The notes below the pieces were generated by a model. It ran no database searches and was not told the origin of the DNA. It saw only the letters and a program-made list of their open reading frames with translations. From assembly GCF_024626525.1 (NCBI RefSeq), contig NZ_JANJGU010000018.1, forward strand, positions 1 to 63,609: DNA of 63,609 bases, read 5' to 3'. This document shows, piece by piece, positions 1 through 9,000 of this stretch. A program made the translations under genes and the position numbers. The stretch is from Lederbergia panacisoli. GTDB taxonomy: Bacteria > Bacillota > Bacilli > Bacillales > Bacillaceae_C. Numbering within the stretch: the stretch's first letter is position 1; every line of letters starts with the position of its first letter.

Positions 1-60
1 GGTTTGTTTTCTCTAATTATCTGGTTTTGAGGGAATGAATTTCTCTTAATTCTATACATG

Positions 61-176
<116 letters not shown>

Positions 177-183
177 AATCAAA

Positions 184-214
184 AGATATTCTCAAATGAG
201 AGTGTCTTTTTTTT
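184..214 (+). terminator. Terminator after first 5S gene
   Basis: GATATTCTC and GAGAGTGTC form a stem around AAAT, followed by eight T residues. A closely similar hairpin follows the second 5S copy, so the two 5S units were probably duplicated with their terminator. Confidence 0.8.
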
Positions 215-344
215 GGTCTTTTATTTGTTCAATGCCGAAGGCATTAAAAAGAAACATACACCATGTTAGCAGGATCGGGAGGACCAAGAAGATCAAGGAA
301 TCAAGGGAGAGACTCGGAATGGGCTTTGCCCCATGAGAATCGAA

Positions 345-467
345 CCAGCGCAGATGACGAAGAGATTCGCCGTTCATCGTGATCCGCTGCACGAACACGG
401 AAGTTAAGCTCGCGCGCCGATGGTAGTAAGGGGACTCCCCTTGCAAGAGCAGGACGTTGCCAGGCAA
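345..467 (+). pseudogene. Degenerate second 5S rRNA copy
   Basis: From about 391 to 467 the sequence is nearly identical to the 3' two thirds of the first 5S gene, with a local change at about 411-414 in the loop region. The 5' part (about 345-390) is only loosely similar and should not fold into the normal 5S helix I. I read it as a decayed tandem 5S copy. An assembly error in the repeated rRNA region is a less likely alternative. Confidence 0.7.
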
Positions 468-471
468 ATAA

Positions 472-503
472 AGATATTCTCCATAGGAGAGTGTCTTTTT
501 TTA
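472..503 (+). terminator. Terminator after second 5S copy
   Basis: GATATTCTCC and GGAGAGTGTC pair around ATA and are followed by a run of T. It matches the terminator behind the first 5S gene. Confidence 0.75.
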
Positions 504-555
504 TGAAATCTTATATGGCATTGGTATCCTAAGGGGGGGCTTGCTCATTTGGTGC

Positions 556-690
556 TGAAGACCCTCAATTCGTCGATTGAGACCTCAAGTGATGAGATTT
601 TTAATGCCCAAGGTCCTCAATCTGTCGATTGAGGACTTAAGTGATATAAATTTGCATGTCGAAGGGCCTCAATCAATCGACCATACCAAT
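556..690. repeat. 52-bp hairpin repeat, about 2.5 units
   Basis: CCTCAAT recurs at 563, 615 and 667, exactly 52 bases apart. The first two units hold an inverted repeat, CTCAAT(C) and GATTGAG, around a 3-5 base loop; the third is cut short. This gene-free stretch (504-821) otherwise shows only the promoter region of the next gene. The unit length and hairpin design resemble the unrelated 51-bp array at 23615-23930. Confidence 0.7.
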
Positions 691-821
691 CGCATTCAAC
701 CATTTTAGAAGCCTTAACCTTTATGTAACTATTTTTAACCAATAAGAAACGATTGCCCTCACCAAATTGTTTATGATGTCTATAGAAAGAAAAAACAAAA
801 AACGAAAGAGGGAATTGTAAA

Positions 822-1301
822 ATGGAAATGGGTATCTCAGTAAAAAAATCATCATGGGTCATTGCAGTGGTCACAGCATTAGCACTATTGTTTTCATCTT
901 TGTTTAGCTTGAATGCGGATGCGGCTGCACAGACAAAAGGGGATAAGGCAGCAGCATACGCGCAAACATTGAAAGGGAAGCCGTTTAAATGGGGTGGAAC
1001 GACAGCAAAAGGGTTCGATGCTTCTGGTTTTACTCAATATGTGTACGCTAAAAGCTTAAAGGTAAACTTGCCGCGTACTAGTGCAGACCAATATAAAAAA
1101 GGTAAAAGTGTCGCACTAAAAAATCTTAAGCCGGGGGATTTAGTGTTCTACAAAACTAACGGTAAATCAGTTTCATTTGTCGGTATCTATGTAGGGAAAC
1201 AGCAATTTATCGGTGCAACGTCCAATGGAGTAAAAATTCAATCGATGAACCTTACTTACTGGAAATCAAAATATGTTGGTGCTAAAAGAATCGTAAACTA
1301 A
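822..1301 (+). CDS. Secreted NlpC/P60-fold protein lacking catalytic residues
   Basis: The 159-residue product has an N-terminal signal peptide (basic start, hydrophobic stretch about 12-30, likely cleavage after NADA) and one NlpC/P60 domain (about 45-157) with the family landmarks WGGTT, LPRTSADQY, LKPGDLVFY and VGIYVG. Active members of this cell-wall endopeptidase family use Cys-His-His. Here the usual FDCSGF is FDASGF (Ala67), the usual SHVGIY is SFVGIY (Phe119) and the usual FIHA is FIGA (Gly131), so all three catalytic positions are replaced. A binding or inhibitory role at the cell wall is the likeliest use. The start has AGAGGG nine bases upstream. It stands alone after the rRNA end. 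Confidence 0.88.
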   Translation: MEMGISVKKSSWVIAVVTALALLFSSLFSLNADAAAQTKGDKAAAYAQTLKGKPFKWGGTTAKGFDASGFTQYVYAKSLKVNLPRTSADQYKKGKSVALKNLKPGDLVFYKTNGKSVSFVGIYVGKQQFIGATSNGVKIQSMNLTYWKSKYVGAKRIVN

Positions 1302-1326
1302 TCAATATTGTACAGGAGAGTCTATC

Positions 1327-1440
1327 ATGAAACGGACAAAAATAAAGGAACTTATACACTTTCTGATCTATTTACTTATAGCGGTGTCCGTTTTCGGGAT
1401 GGTCACTCTCCTCGTTGTCTTCTTTTTTATACAATTCTAA
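1327..1440 (+). CDS. Small single-pass membrane peptide (37 aa)
   Basis: ATG at 1327 follows AGGAG and opens a 37-codon frame with a charged start (MKRTKIKE) and one hydrophobic segment filling most of the rest, ending FFFIQF. It lies 25 bases after the NlpC-like gene and directly before a hairpin terminator, which supports translation as the last gene of that transcript. I do not recognise a family. The function is unknown. Confidence 0.55.
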   Translation: MKRTKIKELIHFLIYLLIAVSVFGMVTLLVVFFFIQF

Positions 1441-1476
1441 TCTCCGCAGTGAATATCACTTCGGGGATTTTTTGTT
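1439..1476 (+). terminator. Rho-independent terminator
   Basis: AATCTCCGCAGTGA pairs with TCACTTCGGGGATT around ATA, followed by TTTTTTG. It ends the transcript of the NlpC-like gene and the small membrane peptide. Confidence 0.8.
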
Positions 1477-1617
1477 ATTTGTAAAATGATTAAGTGAGAA
1501 CAAGATGGTACACTGGCGATGAATGCTAAATGAAAAATAATTAAATCCTTCTATGGTGTATTTTATTTATTCCATAAGGGTAAATGGATAAGGAATACAT
1601 ATTATGGGGGAAAGTTC

Positions 1618-2181
1618 ATGTTGGAAAACAGTTTTGTCATGATAGCCATTATCTTAACAATTAACGTTGTTTACGTCTCATTTTTTACAATTAGGATGAT
1701 TTTGACGCTAAAAGGCTATAGATATATTGCGGCTTTTATCAGTATGATTGAAGTCATCATATATGTTGTAGGTCTCGGTCTTGTACTTGATAATCTTAAT
1801 CAAATTCAAAATTTGATTGCGTACGCAGTTGGTTACGGAATAGGTGTCATTGTTGGGACGAAAATTGAGGAAAAGATGGCTCTCGGCTATATAATGGTAA
1901 ATGTCATTACAAAGGAATATGATCGGGATCTCCCGAAACAATTAAGAAACGAAGGATATGGAGTAACTAGTTGGGCGGCACAAGGATTGGAAGGGGATCG
2001 AATGGCCCTTGAAGTATTGACTTCAAGAAAAATGGAGCTTCAGTTGTATCAAAAAATAAAAGAATTAGATCCGAAAGCGTTCATTATTGCTTATGAACCA
2101 AAAACGATTTATGGAGGATTTTGGGTGAAAGCTGTAAAGAAAAGGGAAATGCAAGGTGAAAAAGATGAAAAAAGAATTTGA
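1618..2181 (+). CDS. yebE: DUF2179/UPF0316 membrane protein YebE
   Basis: The 187-residue protein has three hydrophobic segments in its first ~75 residues and a soluble C-terminal half (about 95-180) of the DUF2179 type, with the conserved stretch [13 protein letters not shown]. It corresponds to B. subtilis YebE in family, length and position (upstream of yebG and purE). The biochemical role is unknown; DUF2179 domains are thought to bind small ligands. GGGGGAAA lies upstream of the ATG. Its 3' end overlaps the start of yebG, so the two are translationally coupled. Confidence 0.88.
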   Translation: MLENSFVMIAIILTINVVYVSFFTIRMILTLKGYRYIAAFISMIEVIIYVVGLGLVLDNLNQIQNLIAYAVGYGIGVIVGTKIEEKMALGYIMVNVITKEYDRDLPKQLRNEGYGVTSWAAQGLEGDRMALEVLTSRKMELQLYQKIKELDPKAFIIAYEPKTIYGGFWVKAVKKREMQGEKDEKRI

Positions 2182-2353
2182 AGTAATGGAAAACGAAACG
2201 ATCAGTGAATGTTTAAGTAGGATGGAAAGCGAGGGATACAGGGTTATTAAACGAACTGAAAAACCAATTTTTAAAGAAGAGACCTCTCAAGGGAAAACAA
2301 AATACATTCCAATTTCACGAAAAATAATCTTCCAAGGGATAAAAAAGTCCTAA
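2165..2353 (+). CDS. yebG: NETI-motif protein YebG
   Basis: The 62-residue protein carries the diagnostic NETI motif ([17 protein letters not shown]) near its start, as in B. subtilis YebG. I chose ATG 2165 because AAGGTG lies six bases upstream; an in-frame GTG at 2156 falls inside that ribosome binding site. It overlaps the end of yebE and precedes the purE control region, as in B. subtilis. Function is unknown. Confidence 0.85.
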   Translation: MKKEFEVMENETISECLSRMESEGYRVIKRTEKPIFKEETSQGKTKYIPISRKIIFQGIKKS

Positions 2354-2395
2354 ACACGAACATTCGGATTTTACTTATTATAAATGTTCGATTTT
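2352..2395 (+). promoter_or_regulatory. Paired PurR boxes of the pur operon
   Basis: AAACACGAACATT (2352-2364) and, inverted, AATGTTCGATTTT (2383-2395) each fit the B. subtilis PurBox around CGAAC. The two boxes face each other just upstream of the promoter, the known layout for PurR repression that is relieved by PRPP. Confidence 0.8.
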
Positions 2396-2398
2396 CGG

Positions 2399-2428
2399 TT
2401 GACATTGTATCCTTTCATTTGTTAAGAT
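2399..2428 (+). promoter_or_regulatory. Sigma-A promoter of the pur operon
   Basis: TTGACA (2399-2404) and TAAGAT (2423-2428) are separated by 18 bases. The promoter lies directly after the PurR boxes and upstream of the riboswitch. Confidence 0.75.
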
Positions 2429-2442
2429 TAAGTTGTGTTAAG

Positions 2443-2510
2443 CCTCGTATATCATGGGAATATGGCCCATAAGTCTCTACCCGATTACCTTAAATAATTG
2501 GACTATGAGG
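2443..2510 (+). ncRNA. Guanine-type purine riboswitch aptamer
   Basis: CCTC/GAGG closes P1, and the core shows TATA, then AAGTCTCTACC in the P2/P3 junction and GGACTATGAGG at the 3' side, all as in the xpt-class aptamer. The specificity base in GACTATG is C, which by established knowledge selects guanine or hypoxanthine rather than adenine. It lies in the leader of purE. Confidence 0.92.
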
Positions 2511-2527
2511 AAAGTGGAATTTGGGAA

Positions 2528-2619
2528 GCATTTGTTGTGCTTTTTTCAAATGCGTTTTCTATCCCCGGATAAGCTACTTTCTGTTGCAGAAAAGTAGTGT
2601 ATCCGGGTTTTTATTTTTT
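2528..2619 (+). terminator. Riboswitch expression platform and terminator
   Basis: A first hairpin pairs GCATTTG (2528) with CAAATGC (2547-2553). A stronger one pairs CCCGGATA plus CTACTTT (2564-2580) with AAAGTAG and TATCCGGG (2591-2607), followed by a T-rich run. Guanine binding should favour termination here. Confidence 0.8.
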
Positions 2620-2635
2620 AGACGGAGGGATTTAT

Positions 2636-3124
2636 ATGAACACCGAAGTCGGAATCATTATGGGAAGTACGTCCGATTGGGAAACGATGAAACATGCATG
2701 TGACATATTGGACGAATTACAGATTCCTTATGAAAAGAAAGTAGTATCAGCGCATCGGACACCGGATTTAATGTTTGATTATGCTGAAACAGCAAAAGAG
2801 CGCGGACTGAAAGTCATCATTGCAGGTGCGGGAGGAGCAGCCCATCTTCCCGGCATGGTAGCGGCTAAAACGATTCTTCCTGTCATTGGGGTTCCAGTTG
2901 AATCGAAAACACTAAAAGGACTGGATTCATTATTATCCATCGTGCAAATGCCAGGCGGGGTGCCAGTTGCGACGGTTGCGATTGGAAAGGCTGGAGCAAC
3001 GAATGCCGGACTGCTCGCAGCTCAAATAATTGGGATTGAAAATAGTGCTGTTGCTGATCGGCTTGAAAAAAGAAGAAATGATTTAAAAGAAAAAGTATTG
3101 GAAAGCAGTGATCAGCTTGTCTAA
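2636..3124 (+). CDS. purE: N5-carboxyaminoimidazole ribonucleotide mutase
   Basis: This 162-residue class I PurE moves the carboxyl group of N5-CAIR to give CAIR in purine synthesis. It shows [23 protein letters not shown] and [10 protein letters not shown], the substrate and phosphate-binding segments. ATG 2636 follows GGAGGG at good spacing; longer in-frame starts would run into the terminator. It is the first gene of the operon and overlaps purK at its end. Confidence 0.96.
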   Translation: MNTEVGIIMGSTSDWETMKHACDILDELQIPYEKKVVSAHRTPDLMFDYAETAKERGLKVIIAGAGGAAHLPGMVAAKTILPVIGVPVESKTLKGLDSLLSIVQMPGGVPVATVAIGKAGATNAGLLAAQIIGIENSAVADRLEKRRNDLKEKVLESSDQLV

Positions 3125-4241
3125 ACAGTTTATAAAACCGGGACAAACGATTGGAATCATTGGCGGTGGGCAACTCGGCCAAATGATGACTTTTTCGGCA
3201 AAAGAAACGGGATTTCGTGTAGTGGTTTTAGAGCCTACTCCTAATTCACCTGCAGGGCAAGTGGCAGATGAACAAATTGTAGCTGCTTATGATGACCGCG
3301 AAGCACTACTACAATTAGCTGAAAAAAGTGATGTTGTTACATATGAATTTGAAAATATAGATTATGAAGCTTTAAAGTGGCTTCGTGAAAAAGCGTATCT
3401 TCCGCAAGGCGCGGAATTAATCAAAATCACTCAGGATCGCATTATGGAAAAGCAAGCTTTGACAGAAGCAGGTGTTGAGGTTGCTCCGTATGCAATTATT
3501 GAAAGTAGAGAAGATTTAGAGCTTGCAATCAGTAAGATCGGTCTTCCTTCTGTTTTGAAAACTTCTCGTGGGGGCTATGACGGTAAAGGGCAATATGTAA
3601 TTAGGAGCCAACATGACCTTGAAAGCGCAGCTGAGCTTTTAAAGAATGGGCTTTGCGTCCTTGAGGCATGGATCCCATTTGAAAAAGAAATATCAGTAGT
3701 AATGACGAGAAGCCTGTCTGGCGGATTGAGTTATTTTCCTATAGGTGAAAATATTCATGTAAATAATATTTTGCATCAAACGATTGTCCCTGCGCGGATA
3801 TCAGAAGAAGTGGATAGAAAAGTATCTGAGCTGGCTCGTAAAGTAGCTAATCATCTTGATTTAGTAGGTACCTTGGCAGTGGAGCTCTTTTTAACAAAAG
3901 AGGAAAAAATTTATGTTAATGAATTGGCGCCGCGTCCACATAATTCTGGTCATTATACGATTGAAGCGTGTAATCTTTCCCAGTTTGATCAGCATATTCG
4001 CTCGGTTTGCGGTTGGCCGCTGCAAAACGTAGAGCTTTTACAAAAAGCAATAATGGTTAATGTTTTAGGACAGCATGTTGAAGCAGTAACCTGCGAAATT
4101 CCAAATCGACCAGATTGGTTCATTCACTTTTATGGAAAAGAAGAAGCAAAACATAATCGTAAAATGGGGCATGTGACTGTGCTGACCAATGATATAGACG
4201 AAACATTAAGGGAACTAGATCAAACGAAAATCTGGAGCTAA
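3108..4241 (+). CDS. purK: N5-carboxyaminoimidazole ribonucleotide synthase
   Basis: This 377-residue ATP-grasp enzyme makes N5-CAIR from AIR, bicarbonate and ATP for PurE. Visible are GGGQLGQM near the start, the ATP-grasp segment [20 protein letters not shown] and [12 protein letters not shown] in the metal/ATP site. Length and C-terminus ([17 protein letters not shown]) are normal, so the protein is whole. In B. subtilis purK is followed by purB and purC; here purS begins about 20 bases after the stop. Confidence 0.95.
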   Translation: MISLSKQFIKPGQTIGIIGGGQLGQMMTFSAKETGFRVVVLEPTPNSPAGQVADEQIVAAYDDREALLQLAEKSDVVTYEFENIDYEALKWLREKAYLPQGAELIKITQDRIMEKQALTEAGVEVAPYAIIESREDLELAISKIGLPSVLKTSRGGYDGKGQYVIRSQHDLESAAELLKNGLCVLEAWIPFEKEISVVMTRSLSGGLSYFPIGENIHVNNILHQTIVPARISEEVDRKVSELARKVANHLDLVGTLAVELFLTKEEKIYVNELAPRPHNSGHYTIEACNLSQFDQHIRSVCGWPLQNVELLQKAIMVNVLGQHVEAVTCEIPNRPDWFIHFYGKEEAKHNRKMGHVTVLTNDIDETLRELDQTKIWS

Positions 4242-4261
4242 TTTTGAGAGGAGAAATGATG

Positions 4262-4516
4262 ATGTATAAAGTGAAGGTATTTGTAACGTTGAAGGAAAGT
4301 GTAATTGATCCACAAGGTTCTGCAGCAACAAAGGCATTGCAAAAGCTAGATTTTCCTGAAGTTCAAAACGTTCGTGTTGGTAAATATATAGAACTTACAC
4401 TAAATAACACAGATGAAAATATTGAAGAGACTGTTCACAATATATGTAAAGGGCTCCTAGTGAATAAAGAGGTTGAAGATTATCGCTTTGAAATTGAGGA
4501 GGTTGGTGCACAGTGA
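4262..4516 (+). CDS. purS: FGAM synthase subunit PurS
   Basis: The 84-residue protein begins [19 protein letters not shown] and matches PurS, which bridges PurL and PurQ in the FGAM synthase complex. Three ATG codons lie in a row (4256, 4259, 4262); I chose 4262 for its spacing from AGAGGAG (4247-4253) and for the family length of 84. Its stop overlaps the purQ start by four bases. It directly follows purK, where purB and purC would be expected. Confidence 0.93.
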   Translation: MYKVKVFVTLKESVIDPQGSAATKALQKLDFPEVQNVRVGKYIELTLNNTDENIEETVHNICKGLLVNKEVEDYRFEIEEVGAQ

Positions 4517-5199
4517 AATTTGCTGTCGTCGTTTTCCCCGGAACAAGCTGTGAAGTCGATACGTATAACGTAATCAAAAATAAATTAAATGAAAATGTGG
4601 AATTTGTAAGCCACACGAGTGAAAGTTTGGATAAATTTGATGCTATCCTTCTTCCGGGAGGAGCTTCTTACGGAGATGCAGTACGTCCAGGTGCGATCGC
4701 CAATATGCAGCCTGTAATGAAAGCTGTAAAAAAAGCTGCTGAGTCAGGAAAACTAATTCTCGGAATCGGCAATGGTTTTCAAATTTTACTAGAAGCAGGC
4801 TTATTGCCAGGTGCTCTGCTTAAAAATAAAACTCTTAAATTTGTTTGTAAGCCTACCTTGCTAAAAGTGGAAAATAACGACACTGTCTACACTTCAGCCT
4901 ATGAAAAAGGGGAGCAAATCACCATCCCGATTGCACACGGTAAAGGGAATTACTTTTGTGAGGAAGCTACTTTAGAACAATTAAAAGCGAACAATCAAAT
5001 TATTTTCACTTATACATCAGAAAATCCAAACGGAAGCATCGAAAATATTGCAGGAATTACAAATAAACAAGGAAATGTTCTTGGGATGATGCCTCATCCG
5101 GAACGTGCAGTAGATACATTGTTTGCAAGTATTGATGGTCTTAAAATCTTTCAATCAATCGTAAGAAACTGGAGGGAATCCCATGCAACAAACGCTTGA
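4513..5199 (+). CDS. purQ: FGAM synthase glutaminase subunit PurQ, nucleophile Cys replaced by Gly
   Basis: The 228-residue protein is a class I glutamine amidotransferase of the PurQ family and aligns end to end with B. subtilis PurQ. PurQ should release ammonia from glutamine for PurL. The nucleophile motif GVCNGFQIL reads GIGNGFQIL here (Gly86, codon GGC at 4768-4770), so the catalytic Cys is gone. The neighbouring GGFSYGDYLRCGAI is [14 protein letters not shown]. The other triad members are kept in [10 protein letters not shown] (His195, Glu197). The frame is intact and sits normally between purS and purL. By established mechanism it should be unable to hydrolyse glutamine; it may still serve as a structural subunit with free ammonia. 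Confidence 0.93.
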   Translation: MKFAVVVFPGTSCEVDTYNVIKNKLNENVEFVSHTSESLDKFDAILLPGGASYGDAVRPGAIANMQPVMKAVKKAAESGKLILGIGNGFQILLEAGLLPGALLKNKTLKFVCKPTLLKVENNDTVYTSAYEKGEQITIPIAHGKGNYFCEEATLEQLKANNQIIFTYTSENPNGSIENIAGITNKQGNVLGMMPHPERAVDTLFASIDGLKIFQSIVRNWRESHATNA

Positions 5200-7420
5200 G
5201 CCAAATCCAACACAAATCAAAGACGAAAAAATTTACCGTGAAATGGGTTTGACAGATGAAGAATTTGCATTAGCTGAAAAGATGCTCGGCAGAACGCCGA
5301 ACTATACGGAAACAGGACTTTTTTCAGTCATGTGGTCAGAGCATTGCAGCTATAAAAATTCCAAACCAGTTTTGAAAAAATTCCCGACAAAAGGTGAACA
5401 AGTTCTTCAAGGTCCTGGTGAAGGTGCTGGGATTGTTGATATTGGCGATAATCAAGCCGTTGTTTTTAAAATTGAAAGTCATAACTCTCCGTCTGCAGTT
5501 GAACCGTATGAAGGGGCAGCTACTGGCGTCGGCGGTATCATTCGTGATGTGTTTTCCATGGGTGCAAAGCCAATCGCTTCGTTAAATTCACTTCGTTTTG
5601 GAGAACTTAATACTCCTAGAGTCAAATATTTATTGGAGCAAGCAGTCGCGGGGATTGCTGATTACGGAAATTCACTTGGCGTTCCAACAGTTGGCGGCGA
5701 GATTCAATTTGACGATGCTTATAAAACAAATCCACTTGTAAATGCGATGGTTGTTGGATTGATTGATCATGAGCATATTCAAAAAGGGCAGGCAAAAGGT
5801 GTCGGAAATACGGTCATGTATGTAGGTGCCGCAACTGGCCGTGATGGAATTCATGGGGCTACTTTTTCATCCGTGGAATTGGCGGAGGAAGAAGAAGAAA
5901 AAGAAAGAGAAAGAGCTGCTGTCCAAGCGGGAGATCCTTTTACTGAAAAAATGCTTATGGATGCTTGTTTGGAGCTTGTAAAATCAGATGCATTGATTGG
6001 AATTCAAGATATGGGTGCTGCGGGTCTAACTAGTTCTTCCGCTGAAATGGCAAGTAAAGCTGGATACGGGGTAGAAATGAATCTTGATTTCATTCCGCAA
6101 CGTGAAGAAAACATGACAGCTTACGAAATGATGCTTTCTGAATCACAAGAAAGAATGCTTATCGTCGTGAAAAAAGGACGTGAGCAAGAAGTCATCGACC
6201 TTTTTGAAAAATATGATCTTGAAGCTGTGTCAGTCGGGCATGTAACAGATGATAAAATGCTTCGCTTGATTCATAAAGGAGAAGTAGTGGCAGAAGTTCC
6301 AGCGGATTCACTTGCAGAGGATGCTCCAGTGTATCATAAACCTTCAGAAGAACCGGCATATTACCGCGAGTTCCAAGCGATGGAGCAAGAAGTTCCTGAC
6401 GTATCTGATTATAATGAGACTTTGCTACATCTTTTACAACAGCCAACGATTGCAAGCAAAGAATGGGTGTACAGCCAGTTTGATCAACATGTTGGTGCAA
6501 ATACGGTTGTCAGTCCTGGTTCAGATGCTGCTGTCGTTAGAATTAGTGAAAAAAATAAAGCAATTGCAATTACAACAGACTGTAATTCTCGATATATTTA
6601 TTTAGATCCTGAAATTGGCGGGAAAATTGCAGTAGCCGAAGCAGCAAGAAACGTCGTTTGTTCTGGTGCGAAGCCACTTGCAATCACCGACGGTCTAAAT
6701 TTCGGAAGTCCCGAGAAACCAGAAATCTTTTGGCAAATTGAAAAATCAGCTGCGGGTATTAGTGAAGCATGTATAGCTCTTGAAAGTCCGGTTATTGGGG
6801 GAAATGTGTCCCTGTTTAATGAAAAAGGCGGCAATGCAATTTACCCAACGCCTATCATTGGGATGGTCGGCTTAATTGAAGATTTATCTTATATTACAAC
6901 GCAAAACTTTAAATCTAGTTGCGACCTCATTTATATGATTGGTGAAACGAAGGATGAGTTCGGCGGAAGTGAACTTCAGAAGATGATTCACGGCAAAATT
7001 TTCGGGAAAGCACCTGCAATTGATTTAGAAGTAGAAGTAAAAAGACAAAAACAAATTCTTGAAGCGATTCGTAGTGGGTATGTAGCATCTGCACATGATG
7101 TTTCAGAAGGTGGTGCCGCAGTAGCAATTGCAGAATCATTATTTGGAACGAATGGTCTTGGGGCAGAAGTGAAACTTAATGGAAATGAAACATCAGCATT
7201 ATTTGCTGAAACACAATCCCGCTTTATTTTATCAGTGAAAAAAGAACATCAAGATGCATTCGTACAGTTGGTAGAGGACGCAATGTTGATTGGAAAAGTT
7301 ACAGATAGCGGCCAGTTGATCATTGAAGGTTCGGAAAAACAATTAATAGATTCTAACGTTAAATCGCTAGAAGATGTCTGGAAAGGAGCCATTCCATGTT
7401 TGCTGACATTAAAGGGCTAA
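5183..7420 (+). CDS. purL: FGAM synthase large subunit PurL
   Basis: The 745-residue protein converts FGAR to FGAM with ATP and ammonia. Two AIRS-like halves are visible: [11 protein letters not shown] and the GDPF region in the first, [14 protein letters not shown] and [11 protein letters not shown] in the second. The length is normal. The usual ESHNHPSA is ESHNSPSA (Ser102), the usual NLNFGNPEKPE is [11 protein letters not shown], and VRTNTVV is VGANTVV. These positions are strongly conserved in the homologues I know, so activity may be altered. Start ATG 5183 follows GGAGGG and overlaps the purQ end; its own end overlaps purF. Confidence 0.94.
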   Translation: MQQTLEPNPTQIKDEKIYREMGLTDEEFALAEKMLGRTPNYTETGLFSVMWSEHCSYKNSKPVLKKFPTKGEQVLQGPGEGAGIVDIGDNQAVVFKIESHNSPSAVEPYEGAATGVGGIIRDVFSMGAKPIASLNSLRFGELNTPRVKYLLEQAVAGIADYGNSLGVPTVGGEIQFDDAYKTNPLVNAMVVGLIDHEHIQKGQAKGVGNTVMYVGAATGRDGIHGATFSSVELAEEEEEKERERAAVQAGDPFTEKMLMDACLELVKSDALIGIQDMGAAGLTSSSAEMASKAGYGVEMNLDFIPQREENMTAYEMMLSESQERMLIVVKKGREQEVIDLFEKYDLEAVSVGHVTDDKMLRLIHKGEVVAEVPADSLAEDAPVYHKPSEEPAYYREFQAMEQEVPDVSDYNETLLHLLQQPTIASKEWVYSQFDQHVGANTVVSPGSDAAVVRISEKNKAIAITTDCNSRYIYLDPEIGGKIAVAEAARNVVCSGAKPLAITDGLNFGSPEKPEIFWQIEKSAAGISEACIALESPVIGGNVSLFNEKGGNAIYPTPIIGMVGLIEDLSYITTQNFKSSCDLIYMIGETKDEFGGSELQKMIHGKIFGKAPAIDLEVEVKRQKQILEAIRSGYVASAHDVSEGGAAVAIAESLFGTNGLGAEVKLNGNETSALFAETQSRFILSVKKEHQDAFVQLVEDAMLIGKVTDSGQLIIEGSEKQLIDSNVKSLEDVWKGAIPCLLTLKG

Positions 7421-8820
7421 ACGAGGAATGCGGCGTTTTTGGAGTATGGGGTCACCCGGATGCTGCGAAAATTACGTATTACGGTTTGCACAGTCTTCAG
7501 CATCGCGGCCAAGAAGGTGCTGGAATTGTTGTAACTGATGGTCATCGCCTCAAAGGCATTCGTGGTGAAGGTCTTGTCAATGACGTTTTTAGTGAAAAGA
7601 AGCTTGAAAGCCTACCGGGGAAAAGTGCCATTGGCCATGTTCGATATGGAGGAGTTGGAAAGGGCGGATTGGAAAATGTCCAGCCCCTCCTCTTCCATTC
7701 GCAAAGCGGGAGTTTAGCGCTCGCTCAAAATGGAAACTTAATCAATGCAAATGATTTAAAACATCAACTCGAGATGCAAGGAAGTATTTTTCAAACAACT
7801 TCTGATACGGAAGTTTTAGCACATTTGATTAAAAGAAGCGGCTATTTAACGTTCAAGGATAAAATGAAAAATGCTTTATCCTTAGTAAAAGGTGCTTATG
7901 CGCTTATTCTTCTAACTGAAACAGAATTAATAATTGCCTTAGATCCAAATGGATTACGTCCACTTTCTATTGGAAAAATCGGTGAAGCTTATTGTGTTTC
8001 ATCAGAAACTTGCGCTTTTGATTTAATTGGAGCAGAGTTTGTCCGTGATGTGGAACCTGGAGAACTCATCATTATTAATGACGAGGGTTTGCATGCTGAA
8101 AGATTTACACTTTCTTCATCAAATGCGATGTGTACGATGGAATACGTATATTTCTCCCGTCCTGACAGTGATATAGAAGGAATTAACGTCCATACAGCTA
8201 GAAAAAGCCTCGGTAAAGTACTGGCACGTGAAGCAAAAATAGAAGGCGATGTCGTGACGGGAGTGCCGGATTCAAGTATTTCTGCAGCAATTGGTTTTGC
8301 AGAAATGGCAGGACTTCCGTATGAAATGGGTTTGATTAAGAACCGCTATATTGGAAGAACATTTATCAAGCCATCCCAAGAGTTACGTGAACGCGGTGTT
8401 AAAATGAAGCTTTCACCTGTTAGAAAAGTCGTGGAGGGAAAGCGCGTAATCATGGTGGATGACTCAATTGTCCGTGGAACAACATGTAAAAGAATTGTTC
8501 GAATGCTAAAAGAAGCAGGAGCAAAAGAAGTTCATGTTTGTATCAGCTCCCCGCCAATGAAAAATCCTTGCTTTTACGGAATTGACACATCGACACATGA
8601 GGAATTGATCGCTTCTCAGCATAGTGTGGAAGAAATTCGCGAGATTATTGGAGCAGATTCCCTTACATTTTTAAGTGTGGAAGGAATGCTTGAAGCAATT
8701 GGTCGAAAAGGTTATGGCAAGGATTGCGGACAATGTCTTGCATGCTTTACAGGTGAGTATCCTACGGAAATTTATCCTGATACCTTATTACCGCATGAGA
8801 AAGAATTGAATAGTTATTAA
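7396..8820 (+). CDS. purF: Amidophosphoribosyltransferase
   Basis: PurF makes phosphoribosylamine from PRPP and glutamine, the first committed step. The 474-residue protein has an 11-residue propeptide before Cys12 (CGVFG), the PRPP motif [13 protein letters not shown], and the Cys residues that hold the Fe-S cluster in the Bacillus enzyme (MCTMEY, NPCFYG, CGQCLAC). In the glutaminase half, RYATAG of the glutamine loop is RYGGVG (85-87 changed) and HNGNL is QNGNL (Gln111). Nucleophile, Arg83, Asn112-Gly113 and the TSDTE Asp remain. Glutamine handling may be weakened. The start overlaps the purL end by 25 bases. Confidence 0.95.
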   Translation: MFADIKGLNEECGVFGVWGHPDAAKITYYGLHSLQHRGQEGAGIVVTDGHRLKGIRGEGLVNDVFSEKKLESLPGKSAIGHVRYGGVGKGGLENVQPLLFHSQSGSLALAQNGNLINANDLKHQLEMQGSIFQTTSDTEVLAHLIKRSGYLTFKDKMKNALSLVKGAYALILLTETELIIALDPNGLRPLSIGKIGEAYCVSSETCAFDLIGAEFVRDVEPGELIIINDEGLHAERFTLSSSNAMCTMEYVYFSRPDSDIEGINVHTARKSLGKVLAREAKIEGDVVTGVPDSSISAAIGFAEMAGLPYEMGLIKNRYIGRTFIKPSQELRERGVKMKLSPVRKVVEGKRVIMVDDSIVRGTTCKRIVRMLKEAGAKEVHVCISSPPMKNPCFYGIDTSTHEELIASQHSVEEIREIIGADSLTFLSVEGMLEAIGRKGYGKDCGQCLACFTGEYPTEIYPDTLLPHEKELNSY

Positions 8821-8985
8821 GAAAAGCGGTAGCGCCTGCCAGCGACGTACAAATTTCAGGGCTTTCGACTGAGATAAAGGGGAAACACGATGAGCCTGCA
8901 AGGCGAATCTAGCTTCTTTATCGCAGGGAAAAGGACGGGAAGTTTGCTAGTCGATAGGCGCTGGAGCTGGACAATGAAAATTTAT
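8821..8985. repeat. Bacillaceae dispersed repeat inside the pur operon
   Basis: The 180-base gap between purF and purM holds a structured element. TAGCGCCT (about 8830) pairs with AGGCGCTG (about 8957), inner arms GATAAAG (8873) and CTTTATC (about 8915) also pair, and it ends in GCGCTGGAGCTGGACAA. I recognise this ending from a repeat common in Bacillaceae intergenic regions. In B. subtilis purF and purM are close together, so this is probably an insertion. It must be transcribed with the operon. Confidence 0.7.
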
Positions 8986-9000
8986 TAGGAGGCGGGCGGG

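Noticed and set aside
2521-2703. 60-codon frame across the riboswitch terminator into purE
   Set aside because: It runs through the terminator hairpin in another frame from purE and lacks a ribosome site.
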